From VAZQ01 sp963827585 (GTDB taxonomy: Bacteria; Pseudomonadota; Alphaproteobacteria; Rhizobiales; Xanthobacteraceae), in assembly GCA_963827585.1 (NCBI GenBank), contig CAWHCK010000027.1, positions 1-64,000 of the forward strand: DNA of 64,000 nt, read 5' to 3'. Below, piece by piece: positions 50,660 through 60,275 of this stretch. A program made the position numbers and the translations under genes. The notes beneath the pieces are model-generated. The model saw only the letters and a program-made list of their open reading frames with translations. It was not told the origin of the DNA and searched no databases. Numbering within the stretch: position 1 is the first letter of the stretch; every line of letters starts with the position of its first letter.

Positions 50660-51939
50660 CCTTTGCGCTCGCCGTGGTGCCGGTCGCGCTGCTGCTGCTC
50701 GGCTTTCCGATCTTCCTGGTGCTGCTCACCGGGGTCACCGTCGCGCTGGTGTTCTTCATGCACGTCCCGCTCGCGGCGCTGCACCAGAATTTGTTCGCGT
50801 CGGTCAACGCCTTCGCCCTGCTCGCGATTCCCTTCTTCATCTATGCCGGCGAGCTGATGGGCCGCGGCAGCGTCGCCCAGCGCCTGGTCGATGTCGTGCA
50901 GGCCGGCGTCGGCTCGATCCGCGGCAGTCTCGGCGTGACCGCGGTCGGCACCTCCGCGATCTTCGGCGCGATCTCCGGCGCCAGCGCCGCCACCGTGGCG
51001 ACCATCGGCAGGGTCATGGTCCCGGCGATGCGGCGCGCCGGATATCCGGAGACGTTCACCGCCGGCCTCATCACCGCGGTCGGCGCCATCGACGTGATCA
51101 TCCCGCCCAGCATCCCGATGATCGTCTACGGCGCCGCCGCCGAGGAATCGGTGGCGCGGCTTTATGCCGCCGGCGTGCTGCCGGGGCTGATGATCGCGGC
51201 CATGCTCGCGGCCTATGTCGTCTGGCGGGCAAGGCGCGAGAATTTTGGAGCGGGCGAGCCGTTCCAGTGGCGGGTGTTCCTGCGCGCCTTGGGCCGCAGC
51301 CTGTGGGCGCTGGGGGCGCCGGTCATCATTCTCGGCGGCATCTATGGCGGCGTGTTCTCGCCGACCGAGGCCGCCGCGGTCGCCTGCGTCTACGCGGCCT
51401 TCGTCACCGCCTTCGTGTTCCGCGAGCTCGGCTGGCGCGACATCGTCGAGGCCGCCGCCTCGACCGTGCTGTTCACCGGTCAGATCCTCATCATCGTGGC
51501 CTGCGCCGGCGTGTTCGCGTGGTTGCTGACGGTGAACCAGGTGCCGGCCGCCATGACCGCGTGGCTGCAGTCGTTGAACGTATCGGCGTGGATGCTGCTC
51601 CTCGCCATCAACATCCTGCTGCTGCTGGTGGGATGCTTCCTCGATCCCCTCTCGGCGATCCTGCTGCTCAGCCCCCTGCTCGTGCCGCTGGTGAAGGCGG
51701 CCGGTATCGACGGCGTGCATTTCGGCATCGTGGTGACGGTGAACCTGGCGATCGGCCTGTTTCACCCGCCGTTCGGAATCAACATCTTCGTGGCGCAGTC
51801 CGTGCTCGGCCTCAAGCTCGAGACGATTTATCGCGGCATTATTCCGTTCGTGATAATTTATCTCGTGGCCCTGGCGCTGATCACGTACATTCCGGACCTC
51901 TCGCTGATCGGCGTCCGCTACCTGCTGGCGAGAGGCTGA
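50656..51939 (+). CDS. TRAP transporter large permease (DctM-type)
   Basis: The 427-residue protein has about twelve membrane helices and DctM-type signatures: LLAIPFFIYAGELMGRGSVA, GVTAVGTSAIFGAISGASAA, IDVIIPPSIPMIVYGAAAEE, GIYGGVFSPTEAAAVACVYA and FHPPFGINIFVAQSVLGLKL. It is the ion-coupled transport channel and starts by four-base overlap with dctQ. Confidence 0.92.
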   Translation: MTFALAVVPVALLLLGFPIFLVLLTGVTVALVFFMHVPLAALHQNLFASVNAFALLAIPFFIYAGELMGRGSVAQRLVDVVQAGVGSIRGSLGVTAVGTSAIFGAISGASAATVATIGRVMVPAMRRAGYPETFTAGLITAVGAIDVIIPPSIPMIVYGAAAEESVARLYAAGVLPGLMIAAMLAAYVVWRARRENFGAGEPFQWRVFLRALGRSLWALGAPVIILGGIYGGVFSPTEAAAVACVYAAFVTAFVFRELGWRDIVEAAASTVLFTGQILIIVACAGVFAWLLTVNQVPAAMTAWLQSLNVSAWMLLLAINILLLLVGCFLDPLSAILLLSPLLVPLVKAAGIDGVHFGIVVTVNLAIGLFHPPFGINIFVAQSVLGLKLETIYRGIIPFVIIYLVALALITYIPDLSLIGVRYLLARG

Positions 51940-51976
51940 GCTTGTTCGAAAGAGAAATCCAGGGAGGAGAACTCGC

Positions 51977-52996
51977 ATGTATCCGATGATCGGGCGTCTC
52001 GGCGCTGCTCTGGTTTGTGCCGCCGCCGCGGGCGCTCTTATGGCATCGCTGGCGAGCGCGCAGCAATTCACCATGAAGCTGTCGTCGCCGACGATCAACG
52101 ACGTCGTGCATGAATACTACAAGACGCTCAAGGCGGGCGTCGAAGCGCGCGCCGGCGGGCGCCTCAAGCTCGAGATTTATCCGGCCAACCAGCTCGGTCA
52201 GCTTCCCGCCGTGGTGGAAGGCGTGGCGCTCGGCACGATCGAAGCGGGCAGCGCGGCCAACGGATTCTGGGTCAGCCTCGAGCCCCGCTTCCAGATCCTC
52301 GACGCGCCCGGGCTGTTCGACGACGTCCTGCACGGCTACCGCATCCTGACCGACCCCGCCATCCGCAGCCGGCTGGCGACGTTCGGAGCCGACAAGGGCG
52401 TGGAGATGCTCACGCCCGGCATCTACAGCCCGCTGATGCTGCTCACGCACAAGGGGGTCCGCTCGGTCGCCGACTTCCAGGGGCAGAAGATTCGCACGCA
52501 AGGCGGCGCGCCGATCCAGGTCGAGCCGCTCAAGAAGGTCGGGGTCCTGCCGGTGTCGCTCCCGCTCGGGGAAGCGCTGCCGGCGATGCAGAACCGTACC
52601 ATCGACGGAATGGTTGCCGCCGCGGCCCCGTTCGTCGCCTTCAAGTACTACGATATTGCCAAGCCGATGACGTATCTGCCGGCGACGACCTTTGCTGCGC
52701 CGGTCCTGGTAAACCGCCGCTTCATGAAATCGCTGGGACCGGAGCTCGAAGCGATCGTGCGCGAGGAGTCGCGCAAGGCGGAAGTCCTGTTCTCGGACTG
52801 GAACATCGCGGACATCAAGCGCGCCGAGGAGGTCTGGCGCAAGAACGGCGGCGAAATCATCACGCTCCCACCGGCCGAGGCCAAGCGCTACATCGACCTG
52901 GTCACCCCGGTCGCCACGACGCTCCTCTCCGCCAATCCGAAGGTCAAGGAGGACTACGAGGCCCTGCTCGCCGCGGCAGTGAAATATCGACAATAG
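51977..52996 (+). CDS. TRAP transporter solute receptor (DctP-type)
   Basis: The 339-residue periplasmic receptor has signal peptide MYPMIGRLGAALVCAAAAGA (cleavage near SAQQ). It shows the DctP fold: LKLEIYPANQLGQLPAVVEG, ASGRF-type region IYSPLMLLTHKGVRSVADFQ, GQKIRTQGGAPIQVEPLKKV, the substrate-Arg block IRTQGG, and MVAAAAPFVAFKYYDIAKPM. A GGGAGG site precedes the ATG at 51977. Position right after the URC pair suggests a pyrimidine or its breakdown product as solute, but TRAP receptors more often bind carboxylates, so this is a guess. Confidence 0.9.
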   Translation: MYPMIGRLGAALVCAAAAGALMASLASAQQFTMKLSSPTINDVVHEYYKTLKAGVEARAGGRLKLEIYPANQLGQLPAVVEGVALGTIEAGSAANGFWVSLEPRFQILDAPGLFDDVLHGYRILTDPAIRSRLATFGADKGVEMLTPGIYSPLMLLTHKGVRSVADFQGQKIRTQGGAPIQVEPLKKVGVLPVSLPLGEALPAMQNRTIDGMVAAAAPFVAFKYYDIAKPMTYLPATTFAAPVLVNRRFMKSLGPELEAIVREESRKAEVLFSDWNIADIKRAEEVWRKNGGEIITLPPAEAKRYIDLVTPVATTLLSANPKVKEDYEALLAAAVKYRQ

Positions 52997-53021
52997 CGAA
53001 CCCCGCTCGCTGCGCTCACGA

Positions 53022-53040
53022 CCCCCTCCCCACAAGGGGG
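53022..53040 (+). terminator. G/C hairpin after the TRAP operon
   Basis: CCCCCT (53022-53027) pairs with AGGGGG (53035-53040). It is a frequent CCCTCCCC-ACAA-GGGGGAG repeat in this bacterial group and could help end TRAP transcripts. There is no T tract. Confidence 0.35.
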
Positions 53041-53130
53041 AGCGCGTTGCACGGGCGGTATCGCCACAACGCGAATCAATTGGGCGGATGTGGAGGTGAA
53101 GCTTAAATGGCAGGTCACCTGGTCAGTTAA

Positions 53131-53925
53131 ATGCGCTCTCTATTCCGACGCTGCGTTGCGTTTTCTCCTTTGCTGCTTTTGGTTTTCCTGGTCGGCGATC
53201 AAAATATGTCCGCTCGCACCAGGATGCCCGTTGACATGCCGCGGCTCGTCCTCTGGGCATGGGACCGCGACGATGATTTGCGCTTCATCGATAATCGGGA
53301 CACGGCGGTGGCCTATCTGGCCACCACAGTCGTCCTGCGTGGGGAGACTGTGTTCCTCACGCCGCGCCATAATCCGTTGACTCTGCCGAAAGGGACGCGC
53401 CTGATGGCAGTCGCGCATGTCGAGGTCGATCGCAATGACCCGCCAGTCGTGAGCGACGCTCAAGCGCGCGACTTCGCCGAGACCCTTGCCGCGTTGCACC
53501 GGAATCTCCCGGGGGAATCTCTTCAGATCGACTTCGAGGCGAAATCGTCGCAGCGCGCCTTTTTTGTGAAGGCTGTTGCGGCGTTGCGCCGGCGCCTCCC
53601 TGATGCGACGCTCTCGGCCACCGCGTTGTCATCCTGGTGCCTCAACGAACGATGGACTGAATCGCTGGCAGTGGACGAGGTGGTCCCAATGTTTTTCCGC
53701 ATGGGCCCCGATCGCCGACGTATCCGGCAGTATTTCGCCGACGGGGGAGATTTTCGGGCAGCCAACTGCCGTACCAGCATCGGCGTCGCGACCGATGAAC
53801 TGCCACATGCATTACCGCCCGACCGACGCATTTACGCTTTCAGCCCGCGACGCTGGAATGCCGAAACCTACCAAACGCTCCGCCTGAGGATACGTCAATG
53901 GTCAGATGCTTCTCGCCTCTATTGA
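53131..53925 (+). CDS. DUF3142 protein, exported
   Basis: The 264-residue protein has a signal-like N-terminus (MRSLFRRCVAFSPLLLLVFL) and the DUF3142 fold: VLWAWDRDDDLRFIDNRDTA, GTRLMAVAHVEVDRNDPPVV, SLQIDFEAKSSQRAFFVKAV, LPDATLSATALSSWCLNERW and VVPMFFRMGPDRRRIRQYFA. The strand order with Q-I-D-F-E/D and a late W suggests a TIM-barrel related to glycoside hydrolases, but no activity is established. It overlaps the next gene by 28 bases, so the pair is tightly coupled. Confidence 0.82.
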   Translation: MRSLFRRCVAFSPLLLLVFLVGDQNMSARTRMPVDMPRLVLWAWDRDDDLRFIDNRDTAVAYLATTVVLRGETVFLTPRHNPLTLPKGTRLMAVAHVEVDRNDPPVVSDAQARDFAETLAALHRNLPGESLQIDFEAKSSQRAFFVKAVAALRRRLPDATLSATALSSWCLNERWTESLAVDEVVPMFFRMGPDRRRIRQYFADGGDFRAANCRTSIGVATDELPHALPPDRRIYAFSPRRWNAETYQTLRLRIRQWSDASRLY

Positions 53926-56146
53926 CGCTCGCCATCCTGCTTTGGGGTCTTGCGCCCGCTGCGTGGGCGACGGGTCCGCTTTGGCCGGAAATCAGATTCT
54001 TTAGCCGTTCCGGCCAAGATCCGCAGGACGATCTTGCGTATTTCCGCGGGCGACTCGGTATCTTGCGTGCCACCTTCACCGACAATCGGCTTTACGCCGC
54101 CTACCGGATCATGCTGGGCCGGGGCTTCTCCGATGGGCAGGCTGGGCAATTGCTCGCGCGCTGTTGCGATGCTCCGGATACGCCCTCCGACTCGGTGACG
54201 AGTTGGGACGACCTGCGCACGCGCGTCCTCGGCGCAACGCCCGCCAAGCAGAACACGTCGTTCCGACAGCGGCCAGAGGAAATGCGCTTTTTTGACGTCT
54301 CATGCTTTCCGAACGCCTATCGCAATTCCGCCGTGACGCTGCGCGCGCGCATCGCCGATCACGGGGCCAACAGTCCGCTGGTGCGCGAATGGGTTATCGG
54401 CCAGGACGCCGTCCTCCTCAATTGCGAAGCAGATTCACCCGTGCCAGACGAACTGCCGAATGCGCCGACCTGGCTTAAGGCCGACCGCGCCTATCAGATT
54501 GCCGCGGCCCATTTCTATCGCCTGGACTATGCCCGCGCGGGACAGCTGTTCGCGGAGATTGGTCGCGACGGCTCCTCGCCCTGGCAGAAAGTGGCGCGCT
54601 ATCTTGTTGCACGCTGCGCCGTTCACGCTGCAATCGAGGAAAAGACACCAAAGCTCATCGCCGATGCGCAGCAGGCCATCGACGCCGTCGCAACGGATCC
54701 GGACCTCGGGGAATATCGCGCCGAAGCGCCGAAATTGGCCTCGTTGCTTGCTTTCGCGACCCGCCCGCGGGAACGGGCGCCGGAGCTGGAACGGGCGCTG
54801 CTTGCTCCCGACTTGTCTCCTGCGCTTGCCGTCGAGCTGCGTGACTTCTTGCTCTTGGAGCGGACCGGCACGCGCTACACGGATCTCGGAGCGTGGATTT
54901 ACGACATCAACGTTCTGACCGTTGATGGTCGCGAACCAGACGTGACCGCGGCCAAGGCGGACGCGCTGAGCCGATGGCGCGAGACGCGTAGTTTGCCGTG
55001 GCTTGTCGTCGCGCTGATGCATCTGGCGCCCGGCGACAACGATGTCGCGGCTGCGATAGCCGCTTCACGCGCGATCGAGGCGAGTTCGCCCGCATATTAC
55101 ACGCTGGCCTGGAATCGCCTGCGCCTGCTCATCGGCGAGGATAAGCAAGAGGAAGCCCGTGCCGAGCTCGACCAACTCCTCGACGGGCGCCCGCTGCCGG
55201 CGGGGGTTGAAAATCTGATGCGCTATCACCGGATGAAGCTTGCTCGAGACCTCGACGAATTTCTGGGTTCCGCGCTGCGACGCGGCGAATTCGTGATGTA
55301 CCTCCCCGACCCAAAGACCAAACTCGACGCAACGGCGCTGCCTTTGAAGTCGACGAACTTGTCCAGCGACGTGGCCCCGAACCTCAAGTGGCGAACGGAG
55401 TTGTTTCAGCAAAATGCGCGATATTTCGATGAGGATGCGACGGGAGTTCTGTCGTTCTTCATGCCGCTGCCGATGATGGCGCGTGCAGCGCTCTCCGACC
55501 GACTACCGCCCAATATGCAGCGAGATGTGGCGCTTGCGGTCTGGACGCGTGCGGTGCTGCTCGAAGATGGCGAAATTGCCAATTCCATCGCACCCATCGT
55601 CGCGCGTTATTTTCCGCAATACCGCGCGAGCTGGAAAGCCTATCAGGGCGCCGCCACGCTGCAGCAAAAAAACTGGAAGCGGCGCTGCTACTCCTCCGGC
55701 TGCCCGGCGCAAGTCCCTGGCTCGCTTCCGGGCTTGGCTTCCCTTACATGCGCGACCGTATTGGGATGGTTGGACCACGCTGGTGGGAGTTGGAAGATCA
55801 AGACGCACCCGCCGATGAACCCAGAGTCACTTTTTGCGAGGACTGCGGCCTTCCAATGCAATTTGCCGCGCCGCCATTCGTCACGTCCGAGGATCGCGTG
55901 CGCGCGCGCAATGAGGTCGCACGCTTGCGCCAACTTCCCGGAGCACCCGCCTATCTCGGGGCCATCATTCTGCCCTGGGCAGATGCACATCCCCGGGATC
56001 CCCGGGTGCCTGAGGCGCTCCACCTCGTGGTGCGGGCAACACAATACGGACAAACCCATACTGAGACGTCGAAGGCAGCCTACTTGCTTCTCCACAATCG
56101 CTATCGCCGCAATCCCTGGACGTTGAAAACACCCTATTGGTTTTGA
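53898..56146 (+). pseudogene. Large exported protein paired with DUF3142, frameshift near 55669
   Basis: The reconstructed 749-residue protein has a signal peptide (RCFSPLLTLAILLWGLAPAA, cleavage near AWAT). A long helical part follows that looks like TPR/SEL1 solenoid (LKADRAYQIAAAHFYRLDYA, RAGQLFAEIGRDGSSPWQKV, PAYYTLAWNRLRLLIGEDKQ, EEARAELDQLLDG). The C-terminal part has a C-x-x-C knuckle (FCEDCGLP). The A7 run at 55666-55672 lacks one A; restoring it gives KKLEAALLLLRLPG and the end at 56146. It begins inside the DUF3142 gene. Not a family I can name, but genes of this size often accompany DUF3142. Function unknown; periplasmic or surface location is likely. Confidence 0.75.
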
Positions 56147-56200
56147 CTGACTGGGGATGGGGCGTGAGCGTGCTTGTCCTCCGCGCGACAACGAGGAGCC

Positions 56201-57311
56201 TCAAGGCACGATGACGTAGTTGCTGAAGCCGCCGTTGCGGTTCTGCAGCCCGGAAATGGCGCGGTTGACGTCGGCTAGCGGAAAGCGCTGGTGCTCGAAG
56301 ACGGAGAGATCGAGCAGCCGCGCCCGCGCCAGCTCCGCCATCTCCTGGCCTTGCGCCGCCGTGAACCAGTTGGAGCCGATCAGCTGGATCTGCTCGTCCA
56401 TGAGCCAATGCACGTCGACGGGAACTGGCTCGGCCACCGCCCCGACATTGACCGCGCGGCCACCGCGCCGGACCGCGCGCAACGAGTTCGAGCATGGTGG
56501 ACGCGGGCGAGCCCGGCCCCAGCGCGCTGATCATGAAATCGACGCCCTCCCCGCCGGTGAGCCGCTTGGCCCATGGGGCGGTCGCGCCGTCGTCCAACGC
56601 GTGCACCTCGATGCGGTCGGGCGCCAGCGCCTTGACGCGGTCGAGCAGCGGCCGGTTGCGGCCGGTCCCGAGGATGCGGGTGATGCCCATGGCGAGGCCG
56701 ATGAGCGCCGCGCCGAGCCCGAGCGTGCCGCTGATGCCATCGATCAGCATGGACTGGCCGGCGACCGCGTTCGCCTTCTTCATCGCGCCATAGGAGGTGC
56801 CGAGATAGCCGAAGCGCGCGGCCTGCTCGAAGGTGACATTGTCCGGAAGCTTGACCAAGGCGTATTGCGGCGCGGTCATGAATTCGCAGAAGCCACCGTA
56901 GGGATAAAGGTCGTAGACCTTCTGCGAGTTGGGCCCGAACCCGAAATAGCCGTTGAAGGTGAAGTAGCGGCAGCGCGTGCGCTCGCCCGACCGGCACATC
57001 TGGCACGCGCCGCACGAGCGCAGCGGGTTGACATAGACCCGCTCGCCCGGCTTCACGTCGAGCACCTGGCTGCCGACCTCGACCACGACGCCGGCGGGGT
57101 CGAGCCCGAAAATGGCCGGCAGCTTGGGCAACGGCAGGTGCGGGAACCATTTCGTCCAGTTGGCGAGCACGTTGCCGAGATTGGGCACCATGCCGCAGGC
57201 CTTGACCTCGACCAGCACGTCGGTCGAGCCGGGTTTCGGCACCGCGATCGTATCGATCGACATCGGTCCGCCGACTGCGTGCATGCGCGCCGCGCGCATC
57301 GTTGCAGGCAT
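56201..57311 (-). pseudogene. Zinc-dependent alcohol dehydrogenase, frameshift near 56484
   Basis: The reconstructed protein has 369 residues. The N-terminal catalytic domain has the structural-zinc Cys cluster SCGACQMCRSGERTRC near residues 95-110 and GLDPAGVVVEVGSQVLDVKP. The Rossmann domain has GISGTLGLGAALIGLAMGIT. One extra T near 56484 separates LGPGSPASTMLELV from RAVRRGGRAVNVGAVAEPVP and the proper C-terminus GGFSNYVIVP. The usual catalytic Cys of Zn-ADHs near residue 38 is at C-G-M-V. It would oxidise or reduce an alcohol/aldehyde with NAD(P). ATG 57311 is preceded by GAGGGGGAAAG. It is divergent from the acyl-CoA dehydrogenase gene. Confidence 0.85.
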
Positions 57312-57545
57312 GATCTTTCCCCCTCGCCTCGCTAAGTTGAGGGTATCCCCTCTCCTGCGATCAGCGCGTCGAGTGTGACTACCAAGGCCCGCGAGCCGCG
57401 TCCATACGGGCGCACTCACTTACGTGCCGCGGTGATCTATGCTTGAGTTGGGCCGCTCGTCTGTGGCATGCGCCAATGGCGCGACCGCAGATCGGAGCGC
57501 ATCGAGTTCGACCCGCTTCCACCATCCTGCGCCGGGACCAACGCC

Positions 57546-58688
57546 GTGGACCTTCGATACGACAGCGAGCACGCCATCCTACGCGGCAGCGTCGAAAAAT
57601 TCCTGAGCGAGCGCTACGACTACCGCACCTTCCAAAAGATCGCCGACAGCGAGGCGGGCTTTAGTCCCGAGATTTGGGCCGAGTTTGCGCAGCTCGGTTG
57701 GCTCGGCCTGCCCTTTGCCCTTGAGGATGGCGGCAGCGGCGGTGGCCCGGTCGAGCTCGGTATTCTCATGGAGACGTTTGGCAAGCATCTCGTCGTGGAG
57801 CCTTATCTGGCGACCGTGGTGCTGGGCGGGGGCCTGATCGCGGCCTTGGGCTCGGCGGCCGAACGTCGGGCGATGCTGCCGGACCTGATTGCCGGAAATT
57901 GCCGCCTCGCGTTCGCTCACGAGGATGCCGGCACGCCGACGCAGGCGCGGCGTGTACCCGCGGGATACGTGCTGCAAGGCGGCAAGAAGACCGTGCTCGG
58001 CGGTCCCATAGCGGACACGCTCCTGGTCTCGGCAAGGCTCGGTGACGGTCGCACTGGAATTTTCGTGCTGCCTCGGCAAACGCCCGGGCTTACCGTGCGG
58101 CCCTACCGCATGATCGATGGCGCGCGCGCCGCCGATGTGGATCTCACCGAGGTTGCAGTGCCCGCCTCCGCCCTCCTCGGCGGCAACGAGGACGCCGCAG
58201 GCGCGATCGAGACGGTGCTTCATCACGCCATAGCCGCACTGTCGGCCGATGCGGTCGGTGCAATCAGTGCCATGGTCAAGGCAACGGTCGACTACGCCAA
58301 GACGCGCGTGCAGTTCGGCCAGCCGCTCGCCAGCTTCCAGGCGCTGCAGCACCGCATGGTGCGCATCAGGATCAAGGAGGAGGAGGCGCGCGCCGCCAGC
58401 CTGTTCGCCACGCTCAGCCTCGACGGTACCGCGCAGGCGCGGGCGCGCGCCATCTCCGGCGCCAAGGCCAAGATCGGACGCTGCGCGCGCTCCGTGCACC
58501 AGGAGGCGATCCAGCTGCACGGCGCCATCGGCACCACCGACGAGCTGCCGCTCGGCGGCTACGCCAAGCGGCTGATCGCCTATGAAATCCTGTTCGGCTC
58601 GACCCGCGAGCATCTGCGCCGCTACGGCGCCATCATCGCCGACCCGCAAGTCGCAGCCGCAGGCCTGCTGCTGGCGCCGGCGAATTAG
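57546..58688 (+). CDS. Acyl-CoA dehydrogenase family protein (first of two)
   Basis: The 380-residue protein starts at GTG 57546 (MDLRYDSEHAILRGSVEKFL). It has the N-terminal helical domain, middle beta domain (AFAHEDAGTPTQARRVPAGY) and C-terminal helical domain with YAKTRVQFGQPLASFQALQH (FAD/dimer contact) and QLHGAIGTTDELPLGGYAKR. The pattern matches the small-subunit type of heteromeric ACADs, as in steroid side-chain or terpenoid catabolism, rather than classic FadE. A catalytic Glu is not evident at the usual place. A partner ACAD of the other type follows at 58891, so the two probably form one alpha-beta enzyme. Confidence 0.87.
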   Translation: MDLRYDSEHAILRGSVEKFLSERYDYRTFQKIADSEAGFSPEIWAEFAQLGWLGLPFALEDGGSGGGPVELGILMETFGKHLVVEPYLATVVLGGGLIAALGSAAERRAMLPDLIAGNCRLAFAHEDAGTPTQARRVPAGYVLQGGKKTVLGGPIADTLLVSARLGDGRTGIFVLPRQTPGLTVRPYRMIDGARAADVDLTEVAVPASALLGGNEDAAGAIETVLHHAIAALSADAVGAISAMVKATVDYAKTRVQFGQPLASFQALQHRMVRIRIKEEEARAASLFATLSLDGTAQARARAISGAKAKIGRCARSVHQEAIQLHGAIGTTDELPLGGYAKRLIAYEILFGSTREHLRRYGAIIADPQVAAAGLLLAPAN

Positions 58689-58719
58689 GAGTCATGCCGT
58701 GGACCGGATGATCGGATCA

Positions 58720-58863
58720 GTAGGGTGGGCATTGCGCGCGCTCAGGTCGATGGATTGCGTGGGCATCGCAAGCGCAATGTCCACGCGTCAGTTGCGTGGG
58801 CAAAATCGCTCGCAATCTCGGTGCAAAATGCCACTCCTCGGCGAGCGATTTTGTCCACCCTAC
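58720..58863. repeat. Dispersed inverted repeat (GTAGGGTGGGC type)
   Basis: GTAGGGTGG at 58720 is complementary to CCACCCTAC ending at 58863. Internal arms (AAAATCGCTCGC / GCGAGCGATTTT near 58803 and 58840, and GCATTGCGCG with CGCAATG) make a branched fold. It lies between the two acyl-CoA dehydrogenase genes. Confidence 0.75.
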
Positions 58864-58890
58864 GTGTCTGCGGATTAGGGAGACACCCCT

Positions 58891-60076
58891 TTGGATCTCT
58901 TGCTCAGCCCCGACGATCTCACCTTCCGCGACGAGGTGCGGCGCTTTCTCGCCGATAACGTTTCGCCCGGCACGCGGCGCGCGATGGATCTCACCACCGC
59001 CTTCCTCGCCGACCCCGCGGTGATGCGCGACTTTCACCGCGCGCTCCATCGCAGGGGCTGGTCGGTGCCGCATTGGCCGCTCGAGCATGGTGGTACCAGT
59101 TGGACGCCGGTGCAGCGCTACATCTTCGATCTCGAATGCGGCCGCGCCGGCGCCGCCATCTACAATGCGTCCGGCTCGCATTTCGTCGGGCCCGTGATCA
59201 TTCATTACGGGACGCAGGAACAGAAGGAGAAGTATCTGCCGCGCATCCGCTCGGGCGAGGACTATTGGGCGCAGGGCTATTCCGAGCCGGGCTCGGGCTC
59301 CGATCTGGCCTCGCTCAAGACCAAAGCCGAATCCGACGGCGACGACTACGTCGTGACCGGCCAGAAGATCTGGACCACCAACGCCCACCACGCCAATTGC
59401 CTGTTCGCGCTGGTGCGCACCTCCACGACGGGCAAGCGGCAGGAAGGCATCACCTTCCTGCTCATCGACATGGACACGCCCGGCGTCAGCGTGCGCCCCA
59501 TCATCGGCAACGGCGGCGACCACGAATTCAACGAGGTGTTCTTCGATCGCGCGCGGATCCCGAAGTCGAACCGCATCGGCGAGGAGAACAAGGGCTGGGA
59601 GGTCGCCAAGTATCTCTTGGAATTCGAGCGCGGCGGCAGGTCATTGGCCGGCCAGGTGCGCGCGCAGTTTGCCAGGCTCGTGCAGCTGACGGGCGCGCGC
59701 TGCCCCGACGACGCGAGCATCCGCACCCGCCTGGCCGAGATCGGCACCGACCTCGACGCCATGGAGATGATCGACATTTCCATGCTCTCGGCGCAGCAGG
59801 CCGGCGCCAATCCCGGACCGGTCTCCTCGCTGCTCAAGCTGCGCTGGAGCGAGATCCGCCAGTCGATCGACGAGCTCGCCATGGACGCCATCGGCGAGGA
59901 CGCGCTCGCCTGGCGTCCCGAGCGGCCGTTCTATGAAACGTTGCAGTTACCGCCCGAGGAGGAAGAGAGTTCTGGCCGTCACGCCGCGCTACCTCAATTC
60001 GCGCGCCTTCACCATCATGGGCGGGACGTCGGAGATTCAGACCAATATTCTCGCCAAGTCGCTGGTGGGATTGTAG
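58891..60076 (+). pseudogene. Acyl-CoA dehydrogenase family protein (second), frameshift near 59967
   Basis: Reconstructed length is 394 residues; start TTG at 58891 (MDLLLSPDDLTFRDEVRRFL) after GGGAGACAC. Motifs: EHGGTSWTPVQRYIFDLECG, YSEPGSGSDLASLKTKAESD (FAD/CoA loop), FLLIDMDTPGVSVRPI, and the C-terminal TIMGGTSEIQTNILAKSLVG block with the I-M-G-G-T-S-E-I-Q FAD-binding signature. One extra base near 59967 throws that last block out of frame. It belongs to the large or FAD-signature partner type, complementing the upstream gene that lacks this signature. Substrate unknown; a side-chain CoA ester is plausible. Confidence 0.85.
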
Positions 60077-60275
60077 GTCCGGCGGTCAACTGCATCGACA
60101 GCTTCCGGACCTGCCGCCAAAATTGTACGGCAGGACAGAGCGATAAAGCCGGTCGGAAGGGTGTGGCGACATGATGCCGTAAAAGGAGAGGCGCACATAC
60201 AACTGCCCACTTTCCGGAAAATGCTCGGAGCGGCGCTCGCTCGCGCAGGGCGCGCGGCCGGGATATAGTGCCATC

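Noticed and set aside
50491..52098. 535-codon minus-strand open frame rich in His/Gln/Asp
   Set aside because: Shadow of the TRAP permease and receptor genes; typical repetitive antisense composition.
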